Source of the DNA: Gammaproteobacteria bacterium | Lineage (GTDB): Bacteria; Pseudomonadota; Gammaproteobacteria; GRL18 | Length of the DNA: 54,753 nucleotides | NCBI GenBank assembly: GCA_026196615.1 | Contig: JAPHSW010000004.1 | Span: 1-54,753 of the forward strand | Direction of reading: 5' to 3' | Part shown: positions 34,000 through 43,820 of the stretch, in pieces | Layout of the letters: every line of letters starts with the position of its first letter | How positions within the stretch are numbered: the stretch's first letter is position 1 | Made by a program: the position numbers and the translations under genes | Notes under the pieces: model-generated | Databases searched by the model: none | What the model saw: the letters and a program-made list of their open reading frames with translations, nothing else | Told to the model about the DNA's origin: nothing

Positions 34000-35355
34000 A
34001 TGCCCGGTAAGTTGTATATTCAAACCTTTGGTTGCCAGATGAACGAGTATGACTCGGCTAAAATGGCGGATGTTTTAAATGAATCTCATGGTGTTGTTCT
34101 GGTTCAAGAACCCAAAGAAGCTGATATTCTTTTGCTAAACACTTGTTCCATTAGAGAAAAAGCTCAGGAGAAAGTTTTTTCTCTATTGGGACGTTTTCGT
34201 CAATTGAAAGAGCTTAATCCCAATATTGTTATCGGGGTAGGTGGTTGTGTCGCCAGTCAGGAAGGTGAATTGATCCGCAAGAGAGCCCCTTATGTGGATC
34301 TAGTTTTTGGGCCTCAGACCTTACATCGTTTGCCACAAATGCTGGATGAAGTTTCAACCATTCATCATCCAGTGATGGATATTTCTTTTCCTGAAATTGA
34401 AAAATTCGATAATTTACCAGAACCTCGTGCAGATGGCCCTAGTGCCTTTGTTTCCGTCATGGAGGGTTGTAGTAAGTATTGTACCTTTTGTGTTGTGCCT
34501 TACACTCGAGGTGAAGAAATTTCTCGCCCTCTGGATGATGTGATTGCAGAAATTGCTTCTTTGGCAGGACAGGGGGTTATTGAAGTCAATTTATTGGGGC
34601 AAAACGTTAATGCATACCGAGGTGAGACACACGAGGGTGATATCGCTGATTTGGCGCTATTGATTCATTATATTGCCCAGGTAGAGGGTATTCAGCGCAT
34701 ACGTTACACCACCTCTCATCCCAATGAATTTTCAGATTCACTGGTGGAAGTTTACCGTGAAGTACCAGAACTCGTAAGCTTCCTGCATTTACCAGTACAA
34801 AGTGGTTCAGATCGTATTCTTAGTTTGATGAAACGAGGGCATTCTGCGTTGGAGTATAAAAGTAAGATCAGACGCATTCGTGAAGCTCGCCCAGATATTC
34901 ATTTGTCCTCGGATTTTATTATTGGCTTTCCTGGTGAAACTGAAGCGGATTTTCAGGCAACCATGCAATTAATTGAAGATGTCCGTTTTGATCAAAGTTT
35001 TAGTTTTATTTATAGCCCTCGACCAGGCACACCTGCAGCTTCATTACCTGACGATGTACCGATGGAAGTGAAAAAACAACGATTAAGTCAGTTACAGGCT
35101 CGCATTAATGAATTTGCGAATGAATATTCACTACAAATGGTTGGCAGTGTACAAAAAGTATTAGTGCACGGTATTTCCAAAAAAGATACTTCTGAAGTTT
35201 CTGGGCGAACGGAAAATAATCGTGTGGTTAATTTTGACCCACAGGGACACGATCTCATCGGAAAAATTATTTCTGTTAAAATAACAGATGCTTATAGCAA
35301 CTCACTACGCGGTGAACTTGTTTTAGATGATACTCTTTCAGGTAATAAAAAATGA
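34000..35355 (+). CDS. miaB: tRNA-2-methylthio-N6-dimethylallyladenosine synthase MiaB
   Basis: A radical-SAM methylthiotransferase that modifies A37 of tRNAs reading UNN codons. The N-terminal UPF0004 domain supplies Cys12 ([10 protein letters not shown]), Cys49 (NTCSIREKA) and Cys83 (GGCVASQEG) for the second iron-sulfur cluster. The radical-SAM cluster is C157-x3-C161-x2-C164 in [10 protein letters not shown], the same positions as in E. coli. A C-terminal TRAM domain (from about 375) completes the protein. The length of 451 is standard. The start has a GAGG site 11 bases upstream, and the stop overlaps the ybeZ start (ATGA), the normal gene order in gammaproteobacteria. Confidence 0.97.
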   Translation: MPGKLYIQTFGCQMNEYDSAKMADVLNESHGVVLVQEPKEADILLLNTCSIREKAQEKVFSLLGRFRQLKELNPNIVIGVGGCVASQEGELIRKRAPYVDLVFGPQTLHRLPQMLDEVSTIHHPVMDISFPEIEKFDNLPEPRADGPSAFVSVMEGCSKYCTFCVVPYTRGEEISRPLDDVIAEIASLAGQGVIEVNLLGQNVNAYRGETHEGDIADLALLIHYIAQVEGIQRIRYTTSHPNEFSDSLVEVYREVPELVSFLHLPVQSGSDRILSLMKRGHSALEYKSKIRRIREARPDIHLSSDFIIGFPGETEADFQATMQLIEDVRFDQSFSFIYSPRPGTPAASLPDDVPMEVKKQRLSQLQARINEFANEYSLQMVGSVQKVLVHGISKKDTSEVSGRTENNRVVNFDPQGHDLIGKIISVKITDAYSNSLRGELVLDDTLSGNKK

Positions 35356-36389
35356 CAGCAGCACAACTGGTTATTGAGCCAGTCGATAATAACCGTTTAG
35401 TAAACCTTTGTGGTCAATTAGATGAACATTTGCGTTTGATTGAACGACGTCTTGCAGTGCAAATTTCAAACCGTGGCAATCAATTTAAAATCACGGGTAA
35501 ACCAAAAGACAGAGATGCAGCTGTTTCAGTTTTGGAAGCTCTCTATGAAGAAAGCGCGGATGCTCTATTGGATCCAAAGCGAGTTCATCTTTTTTTACAG
35601 GCATCAGGCATCGAAACCCAGCTTAAAGAAGAAGCTAAAGAGCCTCATGACGAAAAGAATGACGATATTTCTATTTTAGCTGGTCGTAGTTTAATTAAGC
35701 CTCGTGGTCAAAATCAGCAAAGCTATTTAAAAGGTGTGTTGCTGAATGATATCAGTTTTGGAATTGGTCCAGCGGGTACTGGAAAAACATTTTTAGCGGT
35801 TGCCTGTGCAGTACAAGCATTGGAACGCGATGATGTCAGACGTATTATTTTGACTCGCCCTGCGGTTGAAGCAGGAGAAAACTTGGGCTTTTTGCCGGGT
35901 GATTTATCCCAAAAAATTGATCCTTATCTCAGACCTCTTTACGATGCTTTATATGAAATGCTGGGGTTTGAGAAAGTGAGTAAACTGATCGAGCGTAATG
36001 TTATTGAAGTTGCACCATTAGCTTTTATGCGTGGCAGAACCCTTAATGAATCTTTTATCATTTTGGATGAAGCACAAAATACCACACAAGAGCAGATGAA
36101 AATGTTTTTAACTCGTATTGGTTTTGGTTCAACAGCAATTGTGACAGGAGATATCACTCAAATTGACTTACCAGGTGGTCGACCTTCCGGTTTAAAACAT
36201 GCAATAAAAGTATTATCAAAAGTGAAAGGGATCAGTTTTACTCATTTTAATTCCAAAGATGTCGTCAGACATGCTTTAGTTCAGAGAATTGTTGATGCTT
36301 ATGAGAAGAATGATCTTCTAGAAGAAGCTCATGCAACATCATCTGAAAAAAGTCAGGCTAAAAAAAGACATTATTCTAAAGGTAAATAA
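35352..36389 (+). CDS. ybeZ: PhoH-like ATPase YbeZ
   Basis: A cytoplasmic PhoH-family ATPase/helicase-like protein that partners with YbeY in ribosome quality control. The N-terminal half is a KH-like domain (about 20-90); the PhoH core follows. Walker A is [14 protein letters not shown] and Walker B is [17 protein letters not shown], with [32 protein letters not shown] as family signature. 345 residues is the usual length. It overlaps the miaB stop by 4 bases and ends 8 bases before ybeY. Confidence 0.96.
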   Translation: MTAAQLVIEPVDNNRLVNLCGQLDEHLRLIERRLAVQISNRGNQFKITGKPKDRDAAVSVLEALYEESADALLDPKRVHLFLQASGIETQLKEEAKEPHDEKNDDISILAGRSLIKPRGQNQQSYLKGVLLNDISFGIGPAGTGKTFLAVACAVQALERDDVRRIILTRPAVEAGENLGFLPGDLSQKIDPYLRPLYDALYEMLGFEKVSKLIERNVIEVAPLAFMRGRTLNESFIILDEAQNTTQEQMKMFLTRIGFGSTAIVTGDITQIDLPGGRPSGLKHAIKVLSKVKGISFTHFNSKDVVRHALVQRIVDAYEKNDLLEEAHATSSEKSQAKKRHYSKGK

Positions 36390-36397
36390 ACATCAAA

Positions 36398-36892
36398 ATG
36401 AATGATGACTTTAAACTCTATGTTGATCTGCAACAAATTGTTTCTTCAAAAAATATTCCAACGCAAGATAAAATTGAATCATGGGTTCGACAGACTCTTA
36501 TTACAGAAGCTGACCCCGCCCTAAATAATGATGAATACGAGTTGACGATTCGAATTGTTGATAAAGAAGAAGTGCAGTCTCTAAATCGAATGTATCGTGA
36601 CAAGGATAAACCCACGAATGTTCTCTCATTTCCTTATGAAGATTTTCCTTTTGATACACCTCCTGAAATACACTTACCTTTACTAGGTGATTTAGTGATT
36701 TGTCACGATATCGTGGTTGAAGAAGCAAGTCAGCAGGGTAAAACGATTGAAGCTCATTGGGCTCATATGGTTGTCCATGGTGTCTTACATTTGAAGGGCT
36801 ATGATCATATTGATGATTCAGATGCTCATATTATGGAGTCATTGGAAATCAAAATACTTCATCAACTTAAAGTTAAAAACCCTTATAATTAG
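36398..36892 (+). CDS. ybeY: Endoribonuclease YbeY, 16S rRNA maturation
   Basis: A single-strand endoribonuclease that matures the 3' end of 16S rRNA. The metal site is in [15 protein letters not shown] (H-x3-H-x5-H within [11 protein letters not shown]), and the family signature [20 protein letters not shown] precedes it, with [11 protein letters not shown] between. 164 residues is typical. It closes the block translated together with miaB and ybeZ. In many gammaproteobacteria corC follows immediately; here a chemoreceptor gene intervenes. Confidence 0.95.
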   Translation: MNDDFKLYVDLQQIVSSKNIPTQDKIESWVRQTLITEADPALNNDEYELTIRIVDKEEVQSLNRMYRDKDKPTNVLSFPYEDFPFDTPPEIHLPLLGDLVICHDIVVEEASQQGKTIEAHWAHMVVHGVLHLKGYDHIDDSDAHIMESLEIKILHQLKVKNPYN

Positions 36893-37044
36893 TATGCATT
36901 TATTATAAATGTTACTCCCTCCTCTAAGGTTCTAAATAAAAATCAGAGCTGTTATTAGCATTTTTATTCTATTCATATTTACAAGCTGTTAATTATAGAA
37001 ATATTGAACTACTATTAATTATGTGCATCATAGTGATTGTTTAT

Positions 37045-37071
37045 TAAAGATATTTTTTTTATTGTCGATAA
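37045..37071 (+). promoter_or_regulatory. Sigma-28 (FliA) promoter of the CZB chemoreceptor
   Basis: TAAAGATA at 37045-37052 and GTCGATAA at 37064-37071 are separated by exactly 11 bases. The FliA consensus is TAAAGTTT-N11-GCCGATAA, so the matches are 6 of 8 and 7 of 8 with exact spacing. The predicted start point is near 37078, leaving a short leader with a GAGAGGA ribosome binding site before the ATG at 37099. Confidence 0.78.
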
Positions 37072-37098
37072 AAAAGAATAACGAGAGAGGACATTCAA

Positions 37099-38205
37099 AT
37101 GGTTTGGTTTTTTAATAAAAAAAATGATAAGCATATTACTGAGTTAATGCAAGAGCAAGACAGACTCGTCAATGAAAATGAAGAACTGAAACATGAGTTG
37201 GAAGAGCTTAAAAAGCAATTAATATCATCTGAGAGCCAAGATTCTGAATTACATCAGATGGAAGAGTTGGTTAAGTTTGAAAATGAACATATGAAATCTG
37301 GATTGTTGGATATTCAAGGAAGTTTAGCAAGCTCGGTTGAAGCTGCCAAAGAAACCTTGAAATGTGTGGCGACACTCAAGGGTGAATTCGTTACCAGAAC
37401 TAAAAGCCTGTCAAGTATTAATGCGGAAATTAAAGGGCTTTCTGAAATTTCTGATGAATCGGGGAGCGCTGTAGAAGGGATGTCTTCCAGAGCTGAAGAA
37501 ATCAGCTCTATTCTTACTCTGATTCGTGGTATTGCTGAGCAAACTAATCTATTAGCTTTAAATGCTGCAATTGAAGCTGCAAGAGCTGGTGAAGCTGGAC
37601 GTGGTTTTGCTGTTGTGGCGGATGAGGTCAGAGGTTTAGCAGATAAAACACAAACAGCAATTACTGAAATCAATGATGTAATTACATCACTTAAGGATAA
37701 CGTTACATCTGTTTCTAATATGTCGTCTCAGCTTATTGATAATATCAATACTGTGTTTAATAATATGTCCGATTTTGAAGGTCATATGAGTGAAGTTGAC
37801 AATCAGGTTCATGAACACTTTGGAGAAATTAATTTAATGACAGATAGTGTTTTCATGAGTCTTGCAAAAACTGATCATATGTTATGGAAAATTAATACCT
37901 ATCTTTCTATTAATAATAGAGAACCTGTTTTTCAATTTGTCGATCATCATAATTGTCGCTTGGGCAAATGGTATTATGAAGGTGAAGGTAAAGAATTTTT
38001 CTCCCAATCAAATCATTATCAAGCTTTAGAAAAGCCACATTCTATTGTACATAATGGCACTAAAGATATTTTTGAGTTGATTACAAATGAAAAACTTGAT
38101 TACAGCAAATTAATGCAGGCTGTAAAATTAATGGAAGATTCAAGCCAGGAAGTCTTCGACAGTCTTTCTGAAATTGCTCAAGATTCCCAACGTGATTATA
38201 GTTAA
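37099..38205 (+). CDS. Soluble methyl-accepting chemotaxis protein with C-terminal CZB domain
   Basis: A cytoplasmic chemoreceptor of 368 residues with no membrane segment. Residues about 12-55 form a coiled coil ([23 protein letters not shown]). The MCP signalling domain contains the hairpin tip [19 protein letters not shown] and [18 protein letters not shown], the site of CheA/CheW contact. The C-terminal CZB (chemoreceptor zinc-binding) domain shows [20 protein letters not shown] and [11 protein letters not shown], giving the His/Cys/His/His zinc ligands. CZB receptors sense zinc or oxidants such as hypochlorite in other bacteria. A sigma-28 promoter and strong GAGAGGA site precede it, so it belongs to the motility regulon. 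Confidence 0.92.
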   Translation: MVWFFNKKNDKHITELMQEQDRLVNENEELKHELEELKKQLISSESQDSELHQMEELVKFENEHMKSGLLDIQGSLASSVEAAKETLKCVATLKGEFVTRTKSLSSINAEIKGLSEISDESGSAVEGMSSRAEEISSILTLIRGIAEQTNLLALNAAIEAARAGEAGRGFAVVADEVRGLADKTQTAITEINDVITSLKDNVTSVSNMSSQLIDNINTVFNNMSDFEGHMSEVDNQVHEHFGEINLMTDSVFMSLAKTDHMLWKINTYLSINNREPVFQFVDHHNCRLGKWYYEGEGKEFFSQSNHYQALEKPHSIVHNGTKDIFELITNEKLDYSKLMQAVKLMEDSSQEVFDSLSEIAQDSQRDYS

Positions 38206-38640
38206 TTGATTGTAATATCTTTATTTTTATCAGTATCATTTATTAATGAATATACGACATAGGTAAAATATAAATAAAGAAATGCCCTCCCTCATTTTTA
38301 TATAATAATATTATTTTGTCAGTAATATTTAATAGTGTCGAATATCTGGATAATTAACCTTAAACTCTAAAGATAATAACTGTTTTATAGATACTTTTAT
38401 CCTTATAAGTCAAAAGTTTACTTCAGTTTAATTCAATAAAATATTGGTGTTGTAGTTGAAATATGTTCATCTCTTATAGACCACAGGGATTCTATTGGAA
38501 GTCAATGATGGGGAAACTTACCGTTTAATTGAGAGTTTTCTATAATGATTGGCTAATATTGGTATTTTGCATGTTGTTGTGAGCTATTGTAGAATTACTT
38601 ATCTTATGAGCAGCGCATAGAAACTGGTTTACAGCAGACA
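38206..38640. other. 435-base intergenic region before corC, with candidate promoters
   Basis: No gene is supportable here; the longest ATG-initiated plus-strand frame I checked (from about 38463) is about 21 codons. Two promoter candidates for corC-lnt lie in it. One is TTACCG-N17-TATAAT at 38518-38546 with a perfect -10. The other is TTGCAT-N17-TAGAAT at 38567-38595. The region is strongly AT-rich in its first half. These candidates suggest corC-lnt is transcribed separately from ybeY after the chemoreceptor insertion. Confidence 0.4.
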
Positions 38641-39513
38641 ATGAAAGAAGAACGACCTAGTAGGACTTCTGCCTTGAAAAGCAGAAGTCGAAAGCTATTA
38701 CAACGGATTGGACACGCCTTAATTGGTGAAATTAGTGATAAATTCCGCCTGATGGAAATTTTGCGTGACGTTCAGCACCGCAATATCATCAGTAGTGAAA
38801 CTCTCTCCATGATCGAAGGGGTTATGGAAGTTACCGATATGCAAGTGCGAGAAGTCATGATTCCTCGCTCGCAGATGACGGTGATTGACCGAGATGCCAA
38901 CGCAGAAGACATTCTTGCCTGTATTATTGAATCCGCACATTCCCGCTTCCCTGTCATTGGTGATAATCGAGATGATGTAGAAGGTATTATTCTAGCCAAA
39001 GATATGCTCAACTTTTTTGCTAAGGAAGATCATCTTTCACTAGACTTGAAAGAATATATGCGTCCAGCCGTTTTTATTCCTGAAAGTAAACGTTTGAATG
39101 TTTTGCTGAGAGATTTTCGTACTAATAGAAATCACATGGCCTTAGTCGTTGATGAGTATGGTGGTGTGTCGGGATTAGTAACCATTGAAGATGTTCTGGA
39201 GGAAATTGTTGGCGAAATTGAAGATGAACATGATGTGGAAGAAGATAGCAATATTACCTCTCACGGTGAGGGGGTTTATACTGTCCAGGCATTGACTGAA
39301 ATAGATGAGTTTAATGATTTCTTTAAGTCTGATTTTAGAAATGATAAATTTGATACGGTTGGTGGCATTGTAATGAATGCCTTTGGGTATATGCCTCAAC
39401 GCGGTGAAGAAATTGAACGCGGTAACTTTCGATTTAAAGTCAGTCGAGCTGATCATCGCCGTATCCATAGTCTAAGAGTGATTCGTGTTTCAGTTACAGG
39501 CTCATCCAGTTAG
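38641..39513 (+). CDS. corC: CorC/YbeX CBS-domain protein (HlyC/CorC family)
   Basis: A cytoplasmic protein of 290 residues, the length of E. coli YbeX/CorC, associated with magnesium/cobalt efflux and, in newer work, with ribosome metabolism. Two CBS domains (about 68-195; MIPRSQMTVIDRDANAEDIL and SRFPVIGDNRDDVEGIILAKDML) precede VDEYGGVSGLVTIEDVLEEIVGEIEDEHD, the family signature, and a CorC_HlyC transporter-associated domain (about 205-288). It lies 35 bases before lnt, the usual partner. The ribosome binding site before the ATG is weak. Confidence 0.95.
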   Translation: MKEERPSRTSALKSRSRKLLQRIGHALIGEISDKFRLMEILRDVQHRNIISSETLSMIEGVMEVTDMQVREVMIPRSQMTVIDRDANAEDILACIIESAHSRFPVIGDNRDDVEGIILAKDMLNFFAKEDHLSLDLKEYMRPAVFIPESKRLNVLLRDFRTNRNHMALVVDEYGGVSGLVTIEDVLEEIVGEIEDEHDVEEDSNITSHGEGVYTVQALTEIDEFNDFFKSDFRNDKFDTVGGIVMNAFGYMPQRGEEIERGNFRFKVSRADHRRIHSLRVIRVSVTGSSS

Positions 39514-39548
39514 TCTCATATTTAAGATAATACCTCTACGAGAAGTAA

Positions 39549-41147
39549 ATGCTCCAATCAAACTATGAATCTGGTTATTTTCGACAAGAAAGTTTACTTG
39601 AGTATTTACCTGAAAGTTTACTGAAATGGGTGTCAGAAGGGCGCATATCCTGGTTTGTTGCCCTTCTTTTGGGGGCTTTAGTACCTCTATCCTTTGCTCC
39701 ATTTAATATCCAATCTGCACTGTTTTCCTATCTGATATTTTTTCCACTGAGCCTTTTTTTATATCAGGTACTTCAAAGCTCTACAGCCAAAGAAGCATTT
39801 TATAAAGGATATTTTTTTGGTATTGGCTTATTCAGTGTGGGAGTATCCTGGCTGTATGTTGCTATCCATGATTTTGGTTCAGCTCATTGGGCATTGGCGA
39901 CTTTTTTTACAGGAGGCTTTATTGTATTCCTGTCTACTTTTTATGCGGGTTTTGCCTGGAGTCTTTTTAAGGTAAGGGAAATATTTTCCGCTCAGGCTTT
40001 ATCTCAAACAATTGTGATTTTGTTTTATTTACCAATACTTTGGGTATTATTTGAATGGTTGCGTAGTTGGATTTTAACAGGCTTCCCCTGGCTACTATCG
40101 GGTTACCCTTTGATCGAAACCCCTTTGGCTGGTTATGCACCTATTGTTGGAATTTATGGCTTATCGTTATTAACCATTTTAGTATCTGCATGCCTTGTAA
40201 TACGTGTGAAGCCTGTTTTTAGCCTGGTGAGTATTTTTTTGTTTTTTTTATGTGGTATCCTTCTAGGGCAAATTCAATGGAGTGAGCCTCAGGGTGAGCC
40301 GCTGTCTGTAGCTATGATTCAAGGCAATATTAATCAATCAATTAAATGGGATCGTTTACAATTAGAAAAAACCAAACAGCTTTATGTTTCTATGAGTGAA
40401 GAACACTGGCAAGATAATGACCTGATTGTTTGGCCAGAAAATGCAGTACCCGTTTTTTATCATACTCTGGAACAGAATTTTTACCGAAAGCTGGCTTTAA
40501 AAGCAGAGAAAACTCAGACTGAATTAATAACAGGTTTACCTGTCTTTGATGATAAAACCCAGCAATACTACAATTCAATGACGAATTTGGGTGGAGAACA
40601 GGGATATTATTATAAAACACACCTTGTACCATTTGGAGAGTATGTCCCACTGGCGGCCTTAATCCGGGGCTTAATTAAATTTTTTGATATACCCATGTCT
40701 GGTTTTAGTGTAGGTGGGTCGGATCAGCCGCCTCTTTTCATCAAAGGGCATAGAGTTGTGGTAACACTTTGTTATGAAGATGTTTTTCCACAAGATATGA
40801 TGAGCAAAATTCCAGAATCTCAATTCATGATCAATTTGTCTAATAATGGATGGTACGGAGATTCTTTTGCTCCTCACCAGCATTTAGAAATGGCTCGTAT
40901 GAGAGCGCTTGAAAGTAGTCGAGAATTAATTCGAAGTACCACGAGTGGAATTTCTGCTTTAATTGACTCTAAAGGTCGTGTTTTAGTAAGTGGTCCACAA
41001 TTTAAACAAGCGGTTATTAAGGGGCAAATACAACCTAGAATGGGAACAACACCGTATGTCTTTTGGGGTAATTATCCAATAATATTATTTTTTATTGTCG
41101 CTTTCTTATTGTTCTGGAAACAAATTAAATTCTTTCCCAACAAGTAA
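39549..41147 (+). CDS. lnt: Apolipoprotein N-acyltransferase Lnt
   Basis: Completes lipoprotein maturation by N-acylating the lipidated cysteine at the inner membrane. Five or more helices occupy about residues 35-245 before a periplasmic nitrilase-type domain. The catalytic triad is Glu297 (IVWPENAVP), Lys356 (YYKTHLVPFGEYVPL) and Cys408 (VTLCYEDVFP), matching E. coli Glu267/Lys335/Cys387. A final helix (about 510-528) returns to the membrane. The first 35 residues are longer than in E. coli Lnt, but GAGAAG before ATG 39549 supports this start. It fits the lipoproteins elsewhere in the window, such as TadD, the MCE lipoprotein and the lipocalin. Confidence 0.96.
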   Translation: MLQSNYESGYFRQESLLEYLPESLLKWVSEGRISWFVALLLGALVPLSFAPFNIQSALFSYLIFFPLSLFLYQVLQSSTAKEAFYKGYFFGIGLFSVGVSWLYVAIHDFGSAHWALATFFTGGFIVFLSTFYAGFAWSLFKVREIFSAQALSQTIVILFYLPILWVLFEWLRSWILTGFPWLLSGYPLIETPLAGYAPIVGIYGLSLLTILVSACLVIRVKPVFSLVSIFLFFLCGILLGQIQWSEPQGEPLSVAMIQGNINQSIKWDRLQLEKTKQLYVSMSEEHWQDNDLIVWPENAVPVFYHTLEQNFYRKLALKAEKTQTELITGLPVFDDKTQQYYNSMTNLGGEQGYYYKTHLVPFGEYVPLAALIRGLIKFFDIPMSGFSVGGSDQPPLFIKGHRVVVTLCYEDVFPQDMMSKIPESQFMINLSNNGWYGDSFAPHQHLEMARMRALESSRELIRSTTSGISALIDSKGRVLVSGPQFKQAVIKGQIQPRMGTTPYVFWGNYPIILFFIVAFLLFWKQIKFFPNK

Positions 41148-41203
41148 TATTCAGAACTACTTTTTGAACGACTCTTTGTCGTTTAATTTCAAAAAGAGCC
41201 GTA

Positions 41204-42511
41204 ATGACAGACAAACTTATCTTCAGCTTATTTTTATTTATACAAGTACCTATGGTTTGGGCACAGGTTTCAGCAACTTATACCTTAACATCAGCGCCTA
41301 TCTGTTCTAGTGATGAAAGTCTGGTTGTGATTTCAGGCAAAGATATTCCTCAAATAATCGGGAATCAAGTTAAAAATCTCTCTCTGGTAAGCTTCAAGCA
41401 GGGAAATAAACAGGCGATTGTATTTCAAATCGATCAAAAAGATTCTCAAGACCGCTATATATTTAAAAACAACTCAGTTGAAAAAAACGAGTCATTGACT
41501 GTTTTTGACCATTTTGATGAACTGGTTTTAAGAAAAAAAGATCTGGGTGAACGATGGGATATGTCATCTAATCCTTTTAAAAAGGACATAAAATCTTCTT
41601 TATTCATAGAAATTGAAATCAAAATAAAACAGGAAAATACTGGACAAAATAATTCAGGGCAAAAAGAAACATCTGGTTGGCTCTATATTATTCAGAATGA
41701 AGCTGTTTCATTTCAAGACAAGGCAGTTGTTTATAATTCAAAACAAGACAGTATTATTAGCCCTCTATATAAAATGGTGTTTTCAAAAGAAAAACCTTTT
41801 TTACTCAATGCCTTTCATTGGCGTATGCATAAGCCATCATCAGAATTATTTTCCATGGACTCAGAATGGAGTCCAGATGCAACGGATACCATGAAAATTC
41901 GTCATATAGGTAAATTTTTTGGCTTTTCATTTAAACGTACTGATGATGATTATTATTCACAATTAGTGGATGTCAAAAAAGGGCCTTTACGTGTTATTCG
42001 ACGGACTGAAAATAAAGTAAAGGTTTTTTGGAAGTTAAAAAGCCCAGCACTTTATATTGACTATGTCATGATGCCTGATGGCTTTGTTATGGATAGTATG
42101 ATTGATATACCATTTAACATTTCTTTCTTTTTTAGTGAATTGGCGACAATGACGACTATGGATTGGAATAATGAGTTTGAAGGACAAAACTTGATAATTA
42201 ATACTGATAAGGCTCAATTGGATTTGCCTGTAAATGGCAAGACTTCAGATGATAAGAAAGCATTTAATGAAATTACCGCAACAAACTTTTCAGTGGATAG
42301 TAAGCTGGGGAAATTTGACGTTATGTTAGATCTCCCTGAAGATTTTCCTATTCATTCTCAACTTTTCTTAAAAGATGCTCTGAATGAAATAGATTTACCA
42401 GAAAATCATCCAGGTCAATTTGGAAATGTGGGTTTTAAGACGACTGGCTGGGAAAAAATTGATAGTAAGCTACACCATTTAAGATTTACGGTTTGTGTTG
42501 ATAAAATGTAG
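41204..42511 (+). CDS. Secreted protein of unknown function, 435 residues
   Basis: I do not recognise a family. A signal peptide (MTDKLIFSLFLFIQVPMVWA) precedes a beta-rich mature protein with many aromatic and Lys residues. The middle part (about 195-330) alternates strands such as PFLLNAFHWRMHKPSSEL and FWKLKSPALYIDYVMMPDGFVMDS. A single Cys pair is suggested by Cys33 and the penultimate-region Cys431. An imperfect hairpin (CTCTTT and AAAGAG arms) just before the ATG could pair with the AGAG ribosome binding site. It lies 56 bases after lnt and 17 bases before a CRP-type site. Confidence 0.72.
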   Translation: MTDKLIFSLFLFIQVPMVWAQVSATYTLTSAPICSSDESLVVISGKDIPQIIGNQVKNLSLVSFKQGNKQAIVFQIDQKDSQDRYIFKNNSVEKNESLTVFDHFDELVLRKKDLGERWDMSSNPFKKDIKSSLFIEIEIKIKQENTGQNNSGQKETSGWLYIIQNEAVSFQDKAVVYNSKQDSIISPLYKMVFSKEKPFLLNAFHWRMHKPSSELFSMDSEWSPDATDTMKIRHIGKFFGFSFKRTDDDYYSQLVDVKKGPLRVIRRTENKVKVFWKLKSPALYIDYVMMPDGFVMDSMIDIPFNISFFFSELATMTTMDWNNEFEGQNLIINTDKAQLDLPVNGKTSDDKKAFNEITATNFSVDSKLGKFDVMLDLPEDFPIHSQLFLKDALNEIDLPENHPGQFGNVGFKTTGWEKIDSKLHHLRFTVCVDKM

Positions 42512-42528
42512 CTAACAAGCACGATTTA

Positions 42529-42544
42529 TGTGACATTTTGCACA
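42529..42544 (+). promoter_or_regulatory. CRP-type binding site before the Mla-like operon
   Basis: TGTGACATTTTGCACA is TGTGA-N6-GCACA, nine of ten positions of the CRP core TGTGA-N6-TCACA, with AT-rich flanks. It lies about 110 bases before the STAS-permease gene. Candidate -10 elements TATACT (42577-42582) and TATACA (42593-42598) place the site about 52 or 68 bases upstream of a start point; only the second distance fits a class I CRP promoter well. Confidence 0.6.
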
Positions 42545-42645
42545 CTTGTAAGTTCGTAAGTTACGACTTTCTCGGCTATACTCTATGTGATTTATACAAA
42601 TAAGTTGGCTAATGCTCATTAATGCATAATGCTAACCAATAATGA

Positions 42646-43818
42646 ATGATAAACGGGTTTGCTTTGAATAACATGGTTCCAGAATTTCAAATTGCTTACA
42701 ACAACTCATTGCTTGAAATCGAGTTAAAAGGAGATTGGACTCTTGACTCAGATTTTTCTGCTTCAAGAGTATCTGATGATTTTGAAACTGAATTAAATCA
42801 ACAATTTAATAATAATTCTGAAATACAAACTGTAACCATTGCAATGGATCAGGTAAGCGCCTGGAACTCTGCTCTATTAACTGCAATTCTTTCTTTGACC
42901 GAACTATGTGAACATCATCAAGTGATATTTGAGAGAACGCAACTCCCACGTGAAATGAATCGCTTGATTGAGCTCTCTTCAAAAATCTCCCCAAGAGAGA
43001 ATAAAAATTATCTAGTAAAAAATTCATCTTTTTTGCATAACGTTGGTAGTAACGTTATTGCATCAATTAAAGATGTTGGAGATGTCATTACATTTATTTC
43101 TGAAGCGGGTGTTGCATTTATTTCCATGCTTAAGGGTAAAGCTGTTTATCGTTCATCAGACACCTGGTTAATTATGCAACAGACAGGTGCAGAAGCGATG
43201 CCTATTGTGAGTCTGTTAAACTTTTTAGTTGGTGCTATCTTAGGCTATATTGGTGCGATGCAATTAGAAAAATTTGGAGCTGAAATTTTTATCGGAGATA
43301 TGGTTGGTGTCGCAATGACAAGGGAAATTGCAGCTATTATTACAGCCATTATTATGGCTGGACGATCAGGGGCGGCTTTTGCGGCTCAATTGGGAACGAT
43401 GAAAGTTAATGAAGAAATTGATGCTCTGAGAAGTATGGCTATACCACCAATGGAATTTCTGGTTTTACCTCGAATGATAGGTATGATGTTAATGATGCCT
43501 CTATTAGCTATTTATGCTAATTTTATGGGTATTTTAGGTGGTGCTTTAGTCGCTTATGCTATGTTGAATATCACTCTTGAGCAATATCTTGATGTTGTTA
43601 TTAAATCAGTAGGGCTTAATGATATTGCTGCTGGTGTTTTTATGTCTTTAGTGTTTGGTGTTATTGTTGCTGTAGTTGGATGTCAAAAAGGAATGAGTTG
43701 TGGTAATAGTGCTGAAGCAGTGGGAGCATCAACGACATCAGCTGTGGTGACAGCAACGGTTATTATTTTTATTTGTGCAGCTATCTTAACCGTAGTTTTT
43801 GGTGTATTAGGAATATAG
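42646..43818 (+). CDS. MCE-type ABC transporter permease with N-terminal STAS domain (MlaE-like)
   Basis: The inner-membrane permease of an MCE lipid transport system. An STAS-like domain (about residues 10-115; IELKGDWTLDSDF, VTIAMDQVSAWNSALLTAIL) is fused to an MlaE/YrbE permease (about 130-390). The permease shows the family stretch VGVAMTREIAAIITAIIMAGRSGAAFAAQLGTMKVNEEIDAL and RMIGMMLMMPLLA. In E. coli these are separate MlaB and MlaE proteins, so this single gene supplies both functions. The DSD/WNS region would be the STAS contact. ATG 42646 lacks a clear ribosome binding site; TTG 42664 behind AACGGG is an alternative. It heads a four-gene operon. Confidence 0.92.
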   Translation: MINGFALNNMVPEFQIAYNNSLLEIELKGDWTLDSDFSASRVSDDFETELNQQFNNNSEIQTVTIAMDQVSAWNSALLTAILSLTELCEHHQVIFERTQLPREMNRLIELSSKISPRENKNYLVKNSSFLHNVGSNVIASIKDVGDVITFISEAGVAFISMLKGKAVYRSSDTWLIMQQTGAEAMPIVSLLNFLVGAILGYIGAMQLEKFGAEIFIGDMVGVAMTREIAAIITAIIMAGRSGAAFAAQLGTMKVNEEIDALRSMAIPPMEFLVLPRMIGMMLMMPLLAIYANFMGILGGALVAYAMLNITLEQYLDVVIKSVGLNDIAAGVFMSLVFGVIVAVVGCQKGMSCGNSAEAVGASTTSAVVTATVIIFICAAILTVVFGVLGI

Positions 43819-43820
43819 TC

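Noticed and set aside
36893-38300. Two CTCCCTC motifs in spacers at about 36915 and 38286
   Set aside because: Too short to be a repeat family, with no shared flanks.
38578-38593. TGTGA-like sequence TGTGAGCTATTGTAGA before corC
   Set aside because: The second half site matches poorly, so a CRP site cannot be claimed.
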